Counted from the first letter of the stretch, positions 47,901-57,751 are shown. The stretch is DNA of 64,000 bases from Budvicia diplopodorum (GCF_009800925.1 NZ_WOYF01000002.1:302081-366080); one strand, 5' to 3'. Numbers and translations: made by a program. The notes: a model not told the origin generated them from the letters alone.

Positions 47901-50900
47901 CCGATTTAGTGGTCTTGTTAATGTGGGTTTCGTTGCTCACCTCTTCGGCGGTGGTCACCGTTAAATTATTACCCGCAGCCAAACTGACATCATGGGTTCC
48001 GGCAACGCTACTACCTTGAATAAAGAGGTCATGACCGGCATTTAACGTAACGTTATCGCCGCTGAGCAAAGTGCCTTTTTCATCCGTGGCATAGGTTTCA
48101 TCTAATTTATAGGTGGTCGTTTTAGAGAAGGTTTTCTTCTTAACCTTGGTCTCTTCAAACAGGTGATAATCGCTTTCTGTCGCGGTGCTGATATTGATAT
48201 CGTTACCGGCATACAGTTTCAGGTCACCTTCAGCTCTCACATCAGCGGCAGCCATTGAAATATCGTGTCCGGCAACGATTTGTACCTTATCGCCTGCAGT
48301 GATTTCAGTCCCTTGCTGGCGTATGGATTCATCAATTTGCAGTTTGCGTTTGCCGCGGGTTTCTTCATATTCCCGGCTTTGAGCCGTGGTCAGATTCACA
48401 TCCCGTCCGGCTACCAGAGCTACATTATCATCAGCAGAGATTGCTGCAGCCTGGGCGTTAATATCACGCCCTGCGGCGATGGTGAGATTCTCACCGCTTT
48501 GCAGTGAGCTACTGAGCGCCCCCTCGCTTTCCATGATGTTTTTCTTACCATGAATAGTCCGGGATAGTTCAGCCACTTCGATATTCACATCACGACCCGC
48601 CGATAGCGTCAGGTTACCTTTCTCTGCGCTCACTTCTGACGCATGCAGGGTAATATCTTTTCCGGCAGTTAAATCCAGCGAACCCTCAGACTGAATAGAG
48701 GCGATATCGCCTACCGTAGTAAACGTCGACTGTGTTGTCTGCCATAGATGAGACTGGGTTTGATTGACAATGCTGCCGTCAATGCTTTCCAGCTCAACTT
48801 GCTGCCCGCGAATGGTTGAACCGATATTGTTAATATCGCCCATTGAGCTCATCGACAGGTAACCACCGGCCTTTATCTGGCCCGAATTGATATTATCAAT
48901 GGTGCTCCAGCTATCAATAAACAGGGATTTATCGGCCAATATCGTACTGTGGCTGTTGATAACGCGGCCGCCATCCAGCTCAACGTAATTGCCTTTAATC
49001 ACGCTACCCTCAAGCGAGGTCACATCATTTTTAGCCAGATACAGCTTCGGTGCTAACACCGTCTGTCCGTTAACCGTGACCGGCTCCCACCAGACAATGC
49101 TCTTATTCAACTGAGCGACCTGCTCCAGCGTCAGGCTTATGCCAAACGTCAGGTTTAGACCTGCCTGGGCATCAACAGCGTTGTCTATCAGGTACTGCAT
49201 CTGCGCTAAGTCAGAACCAATGCCGTTGATATAGCGGCTGCCGGTTTGTTTAATTAACGCATCGCTGATATAGCGGGTATCGAACGCCGCATCGCCAAGG
49301 AAACGATACTTGAGATCGGGATTTAAGCCTAAACTGTCGAGAAAATAAGCCGACCCTAAGTATTTATTTTTATCAGTAAAACGGCTGTCGGTTTCACGCG
49401 GTGCGCTACCCGGCTGCCGCCCTAAAAGCGCATACAGGTCATTAAACAGGCCATTGTCTAACCCACCTAACCCGTTGAGCCTTGGGTTAGTGGTAATCAG
49501 ATACGGGCTGTCCGGGTCTGGATTAGTGACAAATAACCCGTTAAGGCCATCGGGTAATGTAATATCGGTCTGCCCCGATAACGTTGGAACATCTAACGTA
49601 TGACTAATATGACCGGCGTTAGCCACTGCGGTGGTATTACTAATATCGTTATCAAAATACGCGTACACGTCACCCGAAGCTTGAATGACAGACTGATAAA
49701 CTGGGCCTACCGCCGTACCATCATTCACGTCCGTTAGCCGATAGCCGGCATATTCATAGGCACCCCAGACATAACGTCGACCGCTGGTATCTAAGGTATA
49801 AACCTGCTCTACCACCGACGTTCCGGTCTGGTAGCTCTGATTATTTAAGTTAGTACCGGTTAATGTGATATCTCTGTTGGCCAATAGGATACTGGCCTGA
49901 TTATCCAGCGTCGTTGCCGCAATATTCAGGTTACGACCGCTGGCAATACGCCCAGCATTGCCGGTTTTATTCACCGTAATGGTTTCACTGCCGCCGACCT
50001 GATAGCGATATTCCGGTTGCGGATCCCGTCCTACATATTTCCTAACCATCAGATACTCACCTTGAGCATCCACTCTAAACTCGTAATGTCCTTCAGTGAC
50101 AGCAGGATTCAGGAATGAACTACCGCTGCTTCCCCCCGGTGGTGTGGTGGTTCTCTGCATATCAAAACTCAGATAGCTGTTGGTAAACTGAGCCGTATTT
50201 ATCTCAATATCCCCATCAATCGTCTCAATCGTCCCCGAGCGATTGACCACCTCAGCATTCGCATTCCCCGCCGCATCCTTCTGCATCCACAGGCTATTGC
50301 CCGCCAGAATATCGCCTTTAATGTTACTGATGCGGTTAGCGAACAGGTACATATCACCAGCGGCGTATAGCAACGAACTATTAGTGATGTTATTAGCCGC
50401 GCTAAGCAGCAAATCACCGCCCGCACCGGTAAAGCCTTGATGAGTAATCGAGTCACGGCTGGTAAGCGCAATATCACCGCCGGACTGCAAATGGCTGTCT
50501 GAGGTCAGGTTAATATTTGCCGCATTCACGCTTAATGTACCGTCACCGGCCGTCACTTGGCCCTGATTGGTAAACGCACCGCCGCTGCTTACGCTAACTT
50601 CATCGCCCTGCAGCGTGCCGTATTGCGTTATCGCACCAACGCTGCTCAGTGATAGTGCATTGCCCGCGGCGATGGTGCCGTAGTGCTGAAAATCCTGCTG
50701 CAGACGAACGTCGATATCCGATAGCGCGACGATTTGCCCTGAGTTGCTCAGCGAATTGCTGGTCAGGTCCAAATTACCAGCGCTAAACAGCTTGCCGCCG
50801 CTTTGGTTATCTACCTGCTGCGCATTAACCGTAAGCTGGTCTAAGGCTAATACCGTGCCGCTGTTGGTCAGCGTTTGAGCGTTAAGCTCAACCGTGTCGC

Positions 50901-53019
50901 CCTGTAGCGTGCCCTGCTGGTTAACGGTGGTGCCGGTTAATAACAAATCACCGTCAGATTTCAAAATGCCCTGCTGAGTAATGGCCGTGCCCGTTAGCGT
51001 TAAATCGCCGCCCGCGGTGAAGACTCCCTGAAGCTGCGCATTTTGGCTGGCGCTAAGGGATAAATCGTCGAAAGCCTGAATTTGAGCCGTCGCCAGCGAG
51101 GTAAATAATGGCGAATCGATCGACAGAGAGCCGCTGGACGAGACCAGACCGCCCAGCGTCATGCTTGATGCTATCAGCGCAATATGCTCATCGCTCAGTA
51201 AACGGCTGCCCTGTGCGGTAGTCAGCGTTTGGGTAGTCAGTGACATCGCCTGCTGAGCGTGAATCAGGCCTGCAATATCAGCACTGTTAGCCTGTAGGCT
51301 TAAACTACCGTCGCTGAGTAATGAACCGGTTTGCTCCACGTTCAGCCAGTCATTGGCGGTTAACCGCAATTCTTGTTGGGAACCGACACTCCCAGAAAGA
51401 GAAACTTCATCACCGATTAAGGTAAATAAGCCGCCGGATAATAACGTCCCGCTGCTATTCATAGTGCCAGCGGTAATAGACTGCGACCCTAACGACTGAA
51501 TTCGGCCCGAGTTATTGATACCGGTCGCGGTGATAACGCTATTGCCATTGGTGGCTATCAGCCCTTGGTTATTCAATTGCCCGGCCGATAAAGACGTGAA
51601 GTAACCCGAGTTGATTTCGCCCAGGTTGTCGAGACCATTGCTGGCCCGAAGGCTCAGGTTCTGCTGAGCGGAAACGTTTGACTGCGCGCCAATGTGTAAA
51701 TAGCCCGCGTCTAGCGCGATATCCTGCCCGGCGCTGACCTGACCATCGAGGTACAGCTGCGAACCGGTGAGGCTAACGCCGGACGTTCCCAGCACGCGGG
51801 AAGCACCGTCTTGCTGTATCGCCTGATGGCTTTTCGCTGTGACCTGAGCGGCAGACAGCTGGCTGTTATTCCACTGCTGGTTAGCCGCTTCTAATTGCAA
51901 CGTACCGTTATTGCCTACCGTACCCTGAGCATCAACCCCGGCGGCAACCACGCTGTCGCTCACAGTTAATTGCCCCTGACTATTCAGGGTAACGTTGCTA
52001 CCCGATGAGATAACGCCCTGCTTGACTTCGGTATTGCCTTTGCTGTTTAAGCGAATGTCGCCGGTGGCCTTATGGTTGCCGCTTAACGCCAGTTCATCGG
52101 CATTGGCGGTTATATTCCCCTGAGCCAGGGTATTATTGAGCGTGAGCTTACCGTTAACGTCGAGCTGAACGTCACCCTGACGGGCATTAAGATTACCGAG
52201 GTTAACGCCAACGCCTGCCTCGCTGGAAACCAGATGAATACGGTTGGCGTACATACCGCCGAGCGAGCCGGTATCTACCGCAATTCGCGGTGCGCTCTCC
52301 GTAGCGGCAATCGGCGTGACGGAGCCATCGCTGCCCACCCGGTTGCTACCGGCAATCACGGTTAAATCCTGCGCGTGCAGCCCGGCGTTAATCTCGGTCG
52401 CGCGGGAGATAATCGCCACCGAACTGCTTTGGCTGGCATCGAGCCCTTGGCCATTAATGGTGATAGTACCCTGAGTCACCGAGAGCGAATCGAGATTGCC
52501 CTGCGCGTCCATCACCGGTTTACCGGTGGTTAACGTCACGTTTGGCGTATTGATAAAGCCGCAGCCGTCGCAGGTAATACCGTAGGGGTTAGCCACCATC
52601 ACGTTGGCCTGTTTGCCCGCCACTTCGGTATAGCCCTGAAGCTGTGAACGATTAGCGCCCACCACTTCATTGATAATGGCCTTAGCTTCGTGGCCTGCTT
52701 GTAGATTGGGGTTATTCTGAATAATACCGCTAAGCTGGGTCTGATTAAGCGCGCCGGTAGCATTGTTGAGTATTAAGCCTTCTTTGCCTACGTTGAACTC
52801 ATTGTATTTATTATGAGAAACGCCCTGCTGATTGGGTGTTGCAATATTGACCACCGGCACGCCGTTGGCGGCCTGCTCGGTAGTGGTATTGCCGCTGGCG
52901 ACATTGACACCGGCAGCAAAAGTTGGAAGAACGGGCTGGACGGCAATTAACCCACTAATCAAGTAGCTGAGTAAACGCTTAGAGGTATTCACCGGTAACG
53001 CTGTCGTATTATTTTTCAT
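44977..53019 (-). CDS. cdiA: Contact-dependent inhibition toxin CdiA (TpsA filamentous haemagglutinin)
   Basis: A 2680-residue exoprotein. The long signal region (to about residue 35) precedes a TPS domain (about 36-280) with NxxG-type turns and the CDGCGF motif. Long filamentous-haemagglutinin repeat blocks follow, including many L.AG.D(I/V)N.. units at about 1300-1900. A pre-toxin region ends in VENN at 2441-2444, the boundary after which CdiA toxins vary. The variable tail of about 236 residues ends in a domain with VRQSSRGSAQATIIEV and HPGGGRHEGSYYKVS. I do not recognise its activity; an RNase-like toxin is a guess. CdiB and an immunity gene flank it, completing the system. Confidence 0.93.
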   Translation of the reverse strand: MKNNTTALPVNTSKRLLSYLISGLIAVQPVLPTFAAGVNVASGNTTTEQAANGVPVVNIATPNQQGVSHNKYNEFNVGKEGLILNNATGALNQTQLSGIIQNNPNLQAGHEAKAIINEVVGANRSQLQGYTEVAGKQANVMVANPYGITCDGCGFINTPNVTLTTGKPVMDAQGNLDSLSVTQGTITINGQGLDASQSSSVAIISRATEINAGLHAQDLTVIAGSNRVGSDGSVTPIAATESAPRIAVDTGSLGGMYANRIHLVSSEAGVGVNLGNLNARQGDVQLDVNGKLTLNNTLAQGNITANADELALSGNHKATGDIRLNSKGNTEVKQGVISSGSNVTLNSQGQLTVSDSVVAAGVDAQGTVGNNGTLQLEAANQQWNNSQLSAAQVTAKSHQAIQQDGASRVLGTSGVSLTGSQLYLDGQVSAGQDIALDAGYLHIGAQSNVSAQQNLSLRASNGLDNLGEINSGYFTSLSAGQLNNQGLIATNGNSVITATGINNSGRIQSLGSQSITAGTMNSSGTLLSGGLFTLIGDEVSLSGSVGSQQELRLTANDWLNVEQTGSLLSDGSLSLQANSADIAGLIHAQQAMSLTTQTLTTAQGSRLLSDEHIALIASSMTLGGLVSSSGSLSIDSPLFTSLATAQIQAFDDLSLSASQNAQLQGVFTAGGDLTLTGTAITQQGILKSDGDLLLTGTTVNQQGTLQGDTVELNAQTLTNSGTVLALDQLTVNAQQVDNQSGGKLFSAGNLDLTSNSLSNSGQIVALSDIDVRLQQDFQHYGTIAAGNALSLSSVGAITQYGTLQGDEVSVSSGGAFTNQGQVTAGDGTLSVNAANINLTSDSHLQSGGDIALTSRDSITHQGFTGAGGDLLLSAANNITNSSLLYAAGDMYLFANRISNIKGDILAGNSLWMQKDAAGNANAEVVNRSGTIETIDGDIEINTAQFTNSYLSFDMQRTTTPPGGSSGSSFLNPAVTEGHYEFRVDAQGEYLMVRKYVGRDPQPEYRYQVGGSETITVNKTGNAGRIASGRNLNIAATTLDNQASILLANRDITLTGTNLNNQSYQTGTSVVEQVYTLDTSGRRYVWGAYEYAGYRLTDVNDGTAVGPVYQSVIQASGDVYAYFDNDISNTTAVANAGHISHTLDVPTLSGQTDITLPDGLNGLFVTNPDPDSPYLITTNPRLNGLGGLDNGLFNDLYALLGRQPGSAPRETDSRFTDKNKYLGSAYFLDSLGLNPDLKYRFLGDAAFDTRYISDALIKQTGSRYINGIGSDLAQMQYLIDNAVDAQAGLNLTFGISLTLEQVAQLNKSIVWWEPVTVNGQTVLAPKLYLAKNDVTSLEGSVIKGNYVELDGGRVINSHSTILADKSLFIDSWSTIDNINSGQIKAGGYLSMSSMGDINNIGSTIRGQQVELESIDGSIVNQTQSHLWQTTQSTFTTVGDIASIQSEGSLDLTAGKDITLHASEVSAEKGNLTLSAGRDVNIEVAELSRTIHGKKNIMESEGALSSSLQSGENLTIAAGRDINAQAAAISADDNVALVAGRDVNLTTAQSREYEETRGKRKLQIDESIRQQGTEITAGDKVQIVAGHDISMAAADVRAEGDLKLYAGNDINISTATESDYHLFEETKVKKKTFSKTTTYKLDETYATDEKGTLLSGDNVTLNAGHDLFIQGSSVAGTHDVSLAAGNNLTVTTAEEVSNETHINKTTKSGLMGTGGIGVTVGKKSQKVTDEGTSLSSAGSTIGSIEGNVTMKAGENLTVQGSDVIAGKDINLNGKNVDILAAQNQSIQTHTVEQKQSGLTLALSGAVGSAVNTAVTQAKAANDEKDGRLSALQGMQAALSGVQAVQAGQMSMADANDTNMIGISVSYGSQSSKSKQQSEQRESQGSALTAGGNLNINATGKDADQNGNIYIQGGQLQAGQDINLHATQDVILESAANTQRLDGKNSSSGGSVGVGIGVGQGGWGISVSASVNKGKGHEKGNGTTHNETTLNAGDNVSIISGRDTTLTGAVVSGESITADVGRNLTMTSEQDSDRYDAKQQNASVGGSFTFGSMTGSLSVNVSQDKMHSNYDSVQEQTGFFAGKGGFDVTVGEHTQLNGAVIGSTATADKNRLDTGTLGFSDIENKADYKVEHVGVGISTGGNIGGQFVGNMANGILAGMNGEGHADSLTKSAISEGTIVIRDTEHQQQNIDDLSRDVEHANQTLSPIFDKEKEQNRLREAQLIGEIGSQMGDIVRTQGQIMATEAANEKMKNVREEDRQAAREALAKNGKTEPTPEDIERQVYNTFYNKAFSESGYGTGGKIQMAVQAATAVAQGMAGGNMAQAIAGGLNPYVAGVIKDMTKNPDKTTNEEANAMAHAVWGAVAAYASGNSALAGAAGAASGELMAGYLAKALYPEVKDPKDLSESQKQTIAALSTVAAGLAGGVVGDSSANAIAGAQAGKNAVENNLFSLDLYNLDRKVKDAKAKGEDITPILDEYRQLAADDRAKSEESCKANPDFCGFGRAPTNEAYNEIISNGVYLAFDKDVMDFVAQETSKDNGVINQYTTAYGEGLVLAADGVAILAGAGTSILIPKSKTTNIATGFIGNPQYIWGRSVNSIVNDFNVAGYQVNVRQSSRGSAQATIIEVRGHPTINQIQVHPGGGRHEGSYYKVSTTTQGIIKVVDPSTYKPIQGEKAKLIDKPGK

Positions 53020-53031
53020 TATTATTATCCC

Positions 53032-54774
53032 TTAAAATACCAATCCAATACGGTAATACATCGACACGGAATCCGGCTTCAGCCAGTCCGGATAGCTCAG
53101 CGGTTTACCCACGGTAACGCTGCTGAAGTAGTGATTATTATTAGCGGTCAGCCCGATGGCGCTTCCCCACAGCGTGCCCGACGCGTAAGGGTCGAGGCTG
53201 TCGTGATGTAAATAGCCCCCGTCAACGGCGGCAATGGCGCTGATATTGCCTAGCACCGGCAGCGTGATAAAATTCCAGCTGATTTCATTACGCAGGTAGC
53301 CCCCGTTATCGCCTGCCAGATACTGTTCTTTAAAGCCCCGCACGGAGCTTTCACCGCCAATGGTTAAGCGCTCAGAACCGTATAGCCGATCCGGCGTCCA
53401 CTGCCCGTACAGGCTGCTCAGCCAGGTTAACTTTTCAGTGAGCGGAAAATAGTAGCTGCCCGAGACGTTCCATTTAGAAAACTCAGCCTTCGGTGCATTC
53501 GATACCTTTCCATGGTCATCTTCAGCGCCCAGCCAAGGAACGCCGTGGGTATAGGTCGGGTTAAGCGTAGCGAACCCTGACCAGATCTTTTGGCTATGGG
53601 TTATTCCCACGCTAAAGTTCGACAGCTTACGGCTGCTGCTTTCAAGCAATACGTCATTGAGGTAGTTATTATTGATGCGGTGCGTGATACCCAGCGCAAG
53701 GCCGGTTTTAATATCACTGTCGCGGTATAACACCCAAGAACTGTTTAAGCGGTGAGTTTGAGTATCGCCGCTGGAGCGCCAGAAAAAGCCGCGGTTTTCA
53801 ATACTGCTCAGGTAATCACTGTAGGAATAGCTGTAATCCAGCAGGCCGTAGCCGTAAGGGACGCTGAGGCTGGCCTGTACGCTTTGGGCGTCGTGACTGT
53901 TGGAATAATCGCTGCTTTTAGCGCCCGAGACATACCACTTATCCGCTAAGCCTAAAAGATTATTGCCGGTCACCGAGGCGTTAATTTGCCCGGTACCGGT
54001 ACTTTTTTGCCCGCTATTGTCAAAACCAAGCCCAAAGCTTAACGGAAACTCAGGCGTCGCCGTTAAGTTAACAACCGACAGCCCTTGCTCACTGCCCGGT
54101 AGAATTTCAATCTGAACCGGCACGGTGCGCGTGCGGTTAATCTGCTCCATGCCCTGTTCAATATCCCGCAGGTTTAGGATATGGCCGACTAAACCAGGAA
54201 ACGCCATTCGAACTTCAGACGTAACCTTACCCTCCAGCCGAATTTCCTCCAGCTTGCCTTCCAGCACCACAATATTCAGCTTACCGGAAGAGAGGTCCTG
54301 CTCGGTTAAAAACGCGCGACTGGTGATATACCCGCGGCTGATATACCAGTCAGAGATTTTCTCCACTAACTGAGATATTTGAGTAACGCCAATACATTGC
54401 TCTAAATAAGGCTGAACTAGTTGTTGTTTATGCTTTTCTGATAATAGAGAAGCCTGTTCAATATTAATTTCGGCTATTTGGAAACACGGGCCTTTAACCT
54501 CAACCTGTGGGATTTTGGTCGAATCCTGAAGCTGAATGCTACGCTCTAAGTCTTCACGCTGCTGCTGGTTTTGCAGCAAGATATCGCGCTGCTGCTGCTG
54601 ACTGTCTTCACGCTCGGCGGGGTTAAGTGGGGCAGCATAAATAAAGGAGCTATAGCCAAACAGACAGACAATCGCCAGCGAAAGCCAACGCTTTGTAATA
54701 GCGTGAACGTGTTGGTTAAGTCCGAAAGATATTCCACACAGCTGTGACTTCATAAATTGCCTGTCCATGGTCAT
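53032..54774 (-). CDS. cdiB: Two-partner secretion transporter CdiB (TpsB/ShlB family)
   Basis: A 580-residue outer-membrane Omp85-superfamily transporter that secretes CdiA. A signal segment (about 27-47, LSLAIVCLFGYSSFIYA) is followed by a Q-rich linker helix. Then come a ShlB-type POTRA domain with paired cysteines (GPCFQIAEINIEQ ... EQCIGVTQ), a second POTRA and the 16-strand barrel. The conserved lid-loop tetrad VRGF is at 478-481. It lies 12 bp upstream of cdiA, so the two share a transcript. ATG 54768 and ATG 54753 are alternative starts; the latter has a slightly better AGG. Confidence 0.94.
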   Translation of the reverse strand: MTMDRQFMKSQLCGISFGLNQHVHAITKRWLSLAIVCLFGYSSFIYAAPLNPAEREDSQQQQRDILLQNQQQREDLERSIQLQDSTKIPQVEVKGPCFQIAEINIEQASLLSEKHKQQLVQPYLEQCIGVTQISQLVEKISDWYISRGYITSRAFLTEQDLSSGKLNIVVLEGKLEEIRLEGKVTSEVRMAFPGLVGHILNLRDIEQGMEQINRTRTVPVQIEILPGSEQGLSVVNLTATPEFPLSFGLGFDNSGQKSTGTGQINASVTGNNLLGLADKWYVSGAKSSDYSNSHDAQSVQASLSVPYGYGLLDYSYSYSDYLSSIENRGFFWRSSGDTQTHRLNSSWVLYRDSDIKTGLALGITHRINNNYLNDVLLESSSRKLSNFSVGITHSQKIWSGFATLNPTYTHGVPWLGAEDDHGKVSNAPKAEFSKWNVSGSYYFPLTEKLTWLSSLYGQWTPDRLYGSERLTIGGESSVRGFKEQYLAGDNGGYLRNEISWNFITLPVLGNISAIAAVDGGYLHHDSLDPYASGTLWGSAIGLTANNNHYFSSVTVGKPLSYPDWLKPDSVSMYYRIGLVF

Positions 54775-55056
54775 TAAATAAAACTAACGCCAAATGGTTA
54801 GTCTTTAGAAAGATAAATACAAATAGTAAATACTGTTTATAGTAATTTCGCGCGATTATAAAGATCTTCCCAGTCATTTGGTACCCGGTAAAAATACTAG
54901 TTTTTTGTTAATCGCCCGTGTTACTGATTGAACTATTTCAACTAACTATCGCATTCCGTCAGATCCCCCATCTAATTTAATGGGAGCGAAGTCGCAAAAT
55001 GTAATATTCAGCCCTCCAACACTGACGAAATAAGTCTGCTTACTGTCTGGCTGATG

Positions 55057-55440
55057 TTACTTAGCTGAAACTTGGCTGTCGGCTCCACGCTGACAAGTCA
55101 GGCAGTATTTCTCACCATAGTACGCATTACCACAGCATCGACAGTGCCAATCAGCCTTTTGCACCAGCGGTAGTGCTTTCGGTATAAAAGTCCTCAATGC
55201 TGTAACCGTGGCACCCTCTACGTCATCCACATTGACATATGGGCAGTGTTGACGTGCATGTTCAGATAAATCTGTATCCGAATGCTCAAACCAAGGGCGA
55301 CTACGCGCCCTACTCCGATGGAACACTAATACGCTCCTACATAGGTGACAGGTATATTCACCATTTGGGGATTTCTGTGCAGTTAATGCCGAAATGAGAT
55401 GTCCATGAGCATTACGTGAAATAAATGATTTTGCATACAT
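55057..55440 (-). CDS. Zinc-ribbon protein of CP4-type islands
   Basis: A 127-residue protein with CxxC pairs in TCHLCRS and in WHCRCCGNAYYGEKYCLTC, which form one or two zinc ribbons. The opening (YAKSFISRNAHGHLISALTAQ) and the FEHSD and HCPYVN segments match a family of putative zinc-ribbon proteins common in enterobacterial islands near alpA and yfjJ-like genes. The role is unknown; nucleic-acid binding is plausible. It is encoded upstream of cdiB in the same direction, 280 bp away, in the older P4-like part of the element. Confidence 0.68.
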   Translation of the reverse strand: MYAKSFISRNAHGHLISALTAQKSPNGEYTCHLCRSVLVFHRSRARSRPWFEHSDTDLSEHARQHCPYVNVDDVEGATVTALRTFIPKALPLVQKADWHCRCCGNAYYGEKYCLTCQRGADSQVSAK

Positions 55441-55632
55441 ACAGATACTCCTTTCTACTGGATAGCAGGCAGCCGTAGTCCGTCCCTTAAGGGCAGATAC
55501 AAGTGCCTGCTTCCAAGTGAAGTAATTTAAAAGCTTACGATAATAAGAAGATAAGAATGTAAGACGTCACTAATCAGGGGGGATGAAATGCCTTATTCCT
55601 TCATGAGATAAGCCTGTGTGGTAAGAAAAGAC

Positions 55633-56241
55633 TCAGCGCTGACTACACCCAAAGTTACGTTCACCATCATTGCAAATTTTACTGCGTTCTTTAGCCAGAT
55701 AGCTGACCCGAGTCATCAACTGGGCATAGACGCCATCCGTATCCAGCGTTTTTATGCTCAAGTAGTAACAAGGATTTTTGGGGAAGTAAGTCAGTGACTG
55801 ATACCACTCATCATTGATGCCTAACGCACTGAGCCAGGCCTGAGTGATTAATGCCGCTAAGTTACCTGTTGGCCTACGATAGTCCCCCAGAAAGGCATAG
55901 GCGTCCTTATTGAGTAAGAGCAGCACGTGATAGTGTTTCTTATCTTCTTGCTCATTAAACTCCCTAACCCAGACGTAGCGTAATGAAGAAGGATGGACTC
56001 TTTTCTCTTCTACCGCTTTCTTAGCTAAGTCAGCTTTCAGCTTTGCTTTTAATGAATCAATAAAGCGAGAGATCAGTGCTGGATCCGTTCTCGCGAGCAC
56101 GTCGTCTGGTAACCTGAGGTCAACCCGTAAAGCAAATGTCCGTGGGTGTTCTTTTAAGGCAGCCTGAATGGTTTTAGTCATTCTATTTAAATAATCAGGA
56201 TTAAGTGGACCATAGCTTTCAATAATATCTTCAGCGTTCAT
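55633..56241 (-). CDS. Inovirus-Gp2 / YfjJ-YagK family protein
   Basis: A 202-residue protein with the family features: RTFALRVDLRLPDD near residues 35-48, a RFIDSLKAKLKADLAKK helix, YVWVREFNEQEDKKHYHVLLLLN with an HxH-like pair, and LSALGINDEWYQSLTYFPKNPCYYL. YfjJ/YagK proteins occur in CP4 prophages and resemble inoviral Gp2 proteins linked to rolling-circle replication. That suggests a replication- or excision-related job, but this is not established. A run of three hairpins lies directly upstream. Confidence 0.75.
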   Translation of the reverse strand: MNAEDIIESYGPLNPDYLNRMTKTIQAALKEHPRTFALRVDLRLPDDVLARTDPALISRFIDSLKAKLKADLAKKAVEEKRVHPSSLRYVWVREFNEQEDKKHYHVLLLLNKDAYAFLGDYRRPTGNLAALITQAWLSALGINDEWYQSLTYFPKNPCYYLSIKTLDTDGVYAQLMTRVSYLAKERSKICNDGERNFGCSQR

Positions 56242-56828
56242 CGTTTATTTCTCAAGTTGATAATTAAGGTTAGGAATATCAGTACTGAACAATAAGAAAT
56301 AACGCCCAGAGTATGGGCGTACTTATAACTTCTGTTATGCTGATACAAAAATACGGATGCTTATTGCTGATAACAATAAGCAGAACGTTACTAAGGTTAA
56401 ATGAATAAAGGGGTATACGTAGATACCCCCGGCATTATTACTGGCGAGACTACTGTTAATAACACTATCGATTATTGATACTACCTACTTTAATTAATAG
56501 CAGCCTCCATACCAATCACTAGTGCTATCTATCTCAATGCTATCCACCATCCATACAAATACCACCTATATAAATCCTATATAAATACTAAACAAACCGA
56601 CAATAACCAGCAGAACAATAAACCTTCTTATCATGACTAATTTAAATAATTTATTAAAGAATGATAGGAAAAATAGATAGCAGCAAGATAATTTATAGCA
56701 GGTTATTCACTCTGGAATTAAAACCTAAGAAATGCCAAAGCATCATGATGATAAATTGATTATTAAATTTGATTGGATTAATAAATTTTATAGCGATAGT
56801 AAAAGGTGTTAGCGACAAGCTTTATTGT
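56242..56828. other. Structured 587-bp intergenic region upstream of the YfjJ-like gene
   Basis: No ORF here is convincing. Three perfect hairpins stand in a row: ACGCCCA/TGGGCGT (56302-56320), TGCTTATTG/CAATAAGCA (56358-56382) and GGGGTAT/ATACCCC (56410-56429). Further on, an 11-bp unit CCTATATAAAT is repeated in tandem (56565-56586) in AT-rich sequence. It could be a small-RNA locus, a leader or an origin-like region between the alpA-type and yfjJ-type genes. Confidence 0.5.
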
Positions 56829-57077
56829 CTATGACTTCTCGGCATCTACGGTTGACTCAGTATTAAGCTCACATCTGGATGCAGTAATCCGTTGACGTAA
56901 CCAAGTCTCGACTTCGCTTTTTAGCCAGCGAGAGGAGCGCCCCAGTTTAATTTGTTTCGGGAACTGACCTAGTTGTATTAGTTTATAAAACCACTTATCG
57001 GTTAGACCCGTCAATGTTGTAATAAAGGCCATATCGACTAGCTTGTCATTCATTAATTCGGTTGGTAAGTTATTCAT
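56829..57077 (-). CDS. AlpA-family transcriptional regulator
   Basis: An 82-residue protein with a MerR/excisionase-like helix-turn-helix: MAFITTLTGLTDKWFYKLIQLGQFPKQIKLGRSSRWLKSEVETWLRQRI. This is the AlpA signature, including the FPK...LG...RW spacing. AlpA-type proteins in P4/CP4 elements activate or repress island genes and can promote excision. It is transcribed toward the YfjJ-like gene and away from the 57752 gene. A perfect 16-bp palindrome (57407-57422) lies upstream and may be its operator. Confidence 0.9.
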   Translation of the reverse strand: MNNLPTELMNDKLVDMAFITTLTGLTDKWFYKLIQLGQFPKQIKLGRSSRWLKSEVETWLRQRITASRCELNTESTVDAEKS

Positions 57078-57751
57078 GTGATATTTCTCCTTGGTATTTA
57101 ATAGGGAGAATTTGTGCGTACGGGCACCTTGGGTGCCGTTAATTCAAGTAATTCGATGATAGGCTTATCTGAGTTATTCAGCCGCTTAGCGTAAGGCTAA
57201 CGACGTATAATCAGAGTCAATCAGCAATAACTCAATCTGGGACGAACGTATTCTCTACATCACATGCTGCAACCGTGTAAAAAATAACTTGAGATCGGTT
57301 GACATTAATAAAGAACAATCAATATTTATCTGACCAATACTGAGTAGAAATAGCTTCATCTATAATAAAATTTGTTATTCACACCATTCAATAAAATCCC
57401 CATAGCGTCATTTTAAAATGACCAATGATGATAAAACCTAAACACAAGAAACTCACCGCCTTTAATCAACGATTGCTATCATGTATTTTCATTGAAAGGA
57501 AATAATGTTCATTGCTCATCATTCATTGACATTTTCACATCAAATGGAAACGAAAATGGAACAGTAATCACCTTGCAGTTAGGGGCTAAATCGAGTATAT
57601 TGAAACTATTCCAGAATTGAATTCCTACGGAAATATTTATGATAACACCACGAAAAAACCTTCGTAAAACACGCATAAAAAACAACACCAGTTATCACAT
57701 AAAAATCTACGTAGTGAAAAAAGATAAAATTGATTTTTTAAGGCGATAATA
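57078..57751. promoter_or_regulatory. 674-bp divergent control region with a 16-bp palindrome
   Basis: This region lies between the AlpA-type regulator and the 300-residue gene. It contains a perfect palindrome, GTCATTTTAAAATGAC (57407-57422), and nearby repeats of CATTGAC/TCATTG type around 57507-57535. No gene is supported. It probably holds the two divergent promoters and regulator sites of the island. Confidence 0.5.

Noticed and set aside
47000..49000. Repeated motifs in the cdiA region considered as a CRISPR-like or tandem repeat array
   Set aside because: They are degenerate haemagglutinin repeats at the protein level, without constant DNA repeats and spacers. No CRISPR array was seen anywhere in the window.
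45097..52474. Plus-strand frames opposite cdiA
   Set aside because: They are shadows of the repetitive cdiA coding sequence. The cdiA frame is intact over 2680 codons with clear domains.
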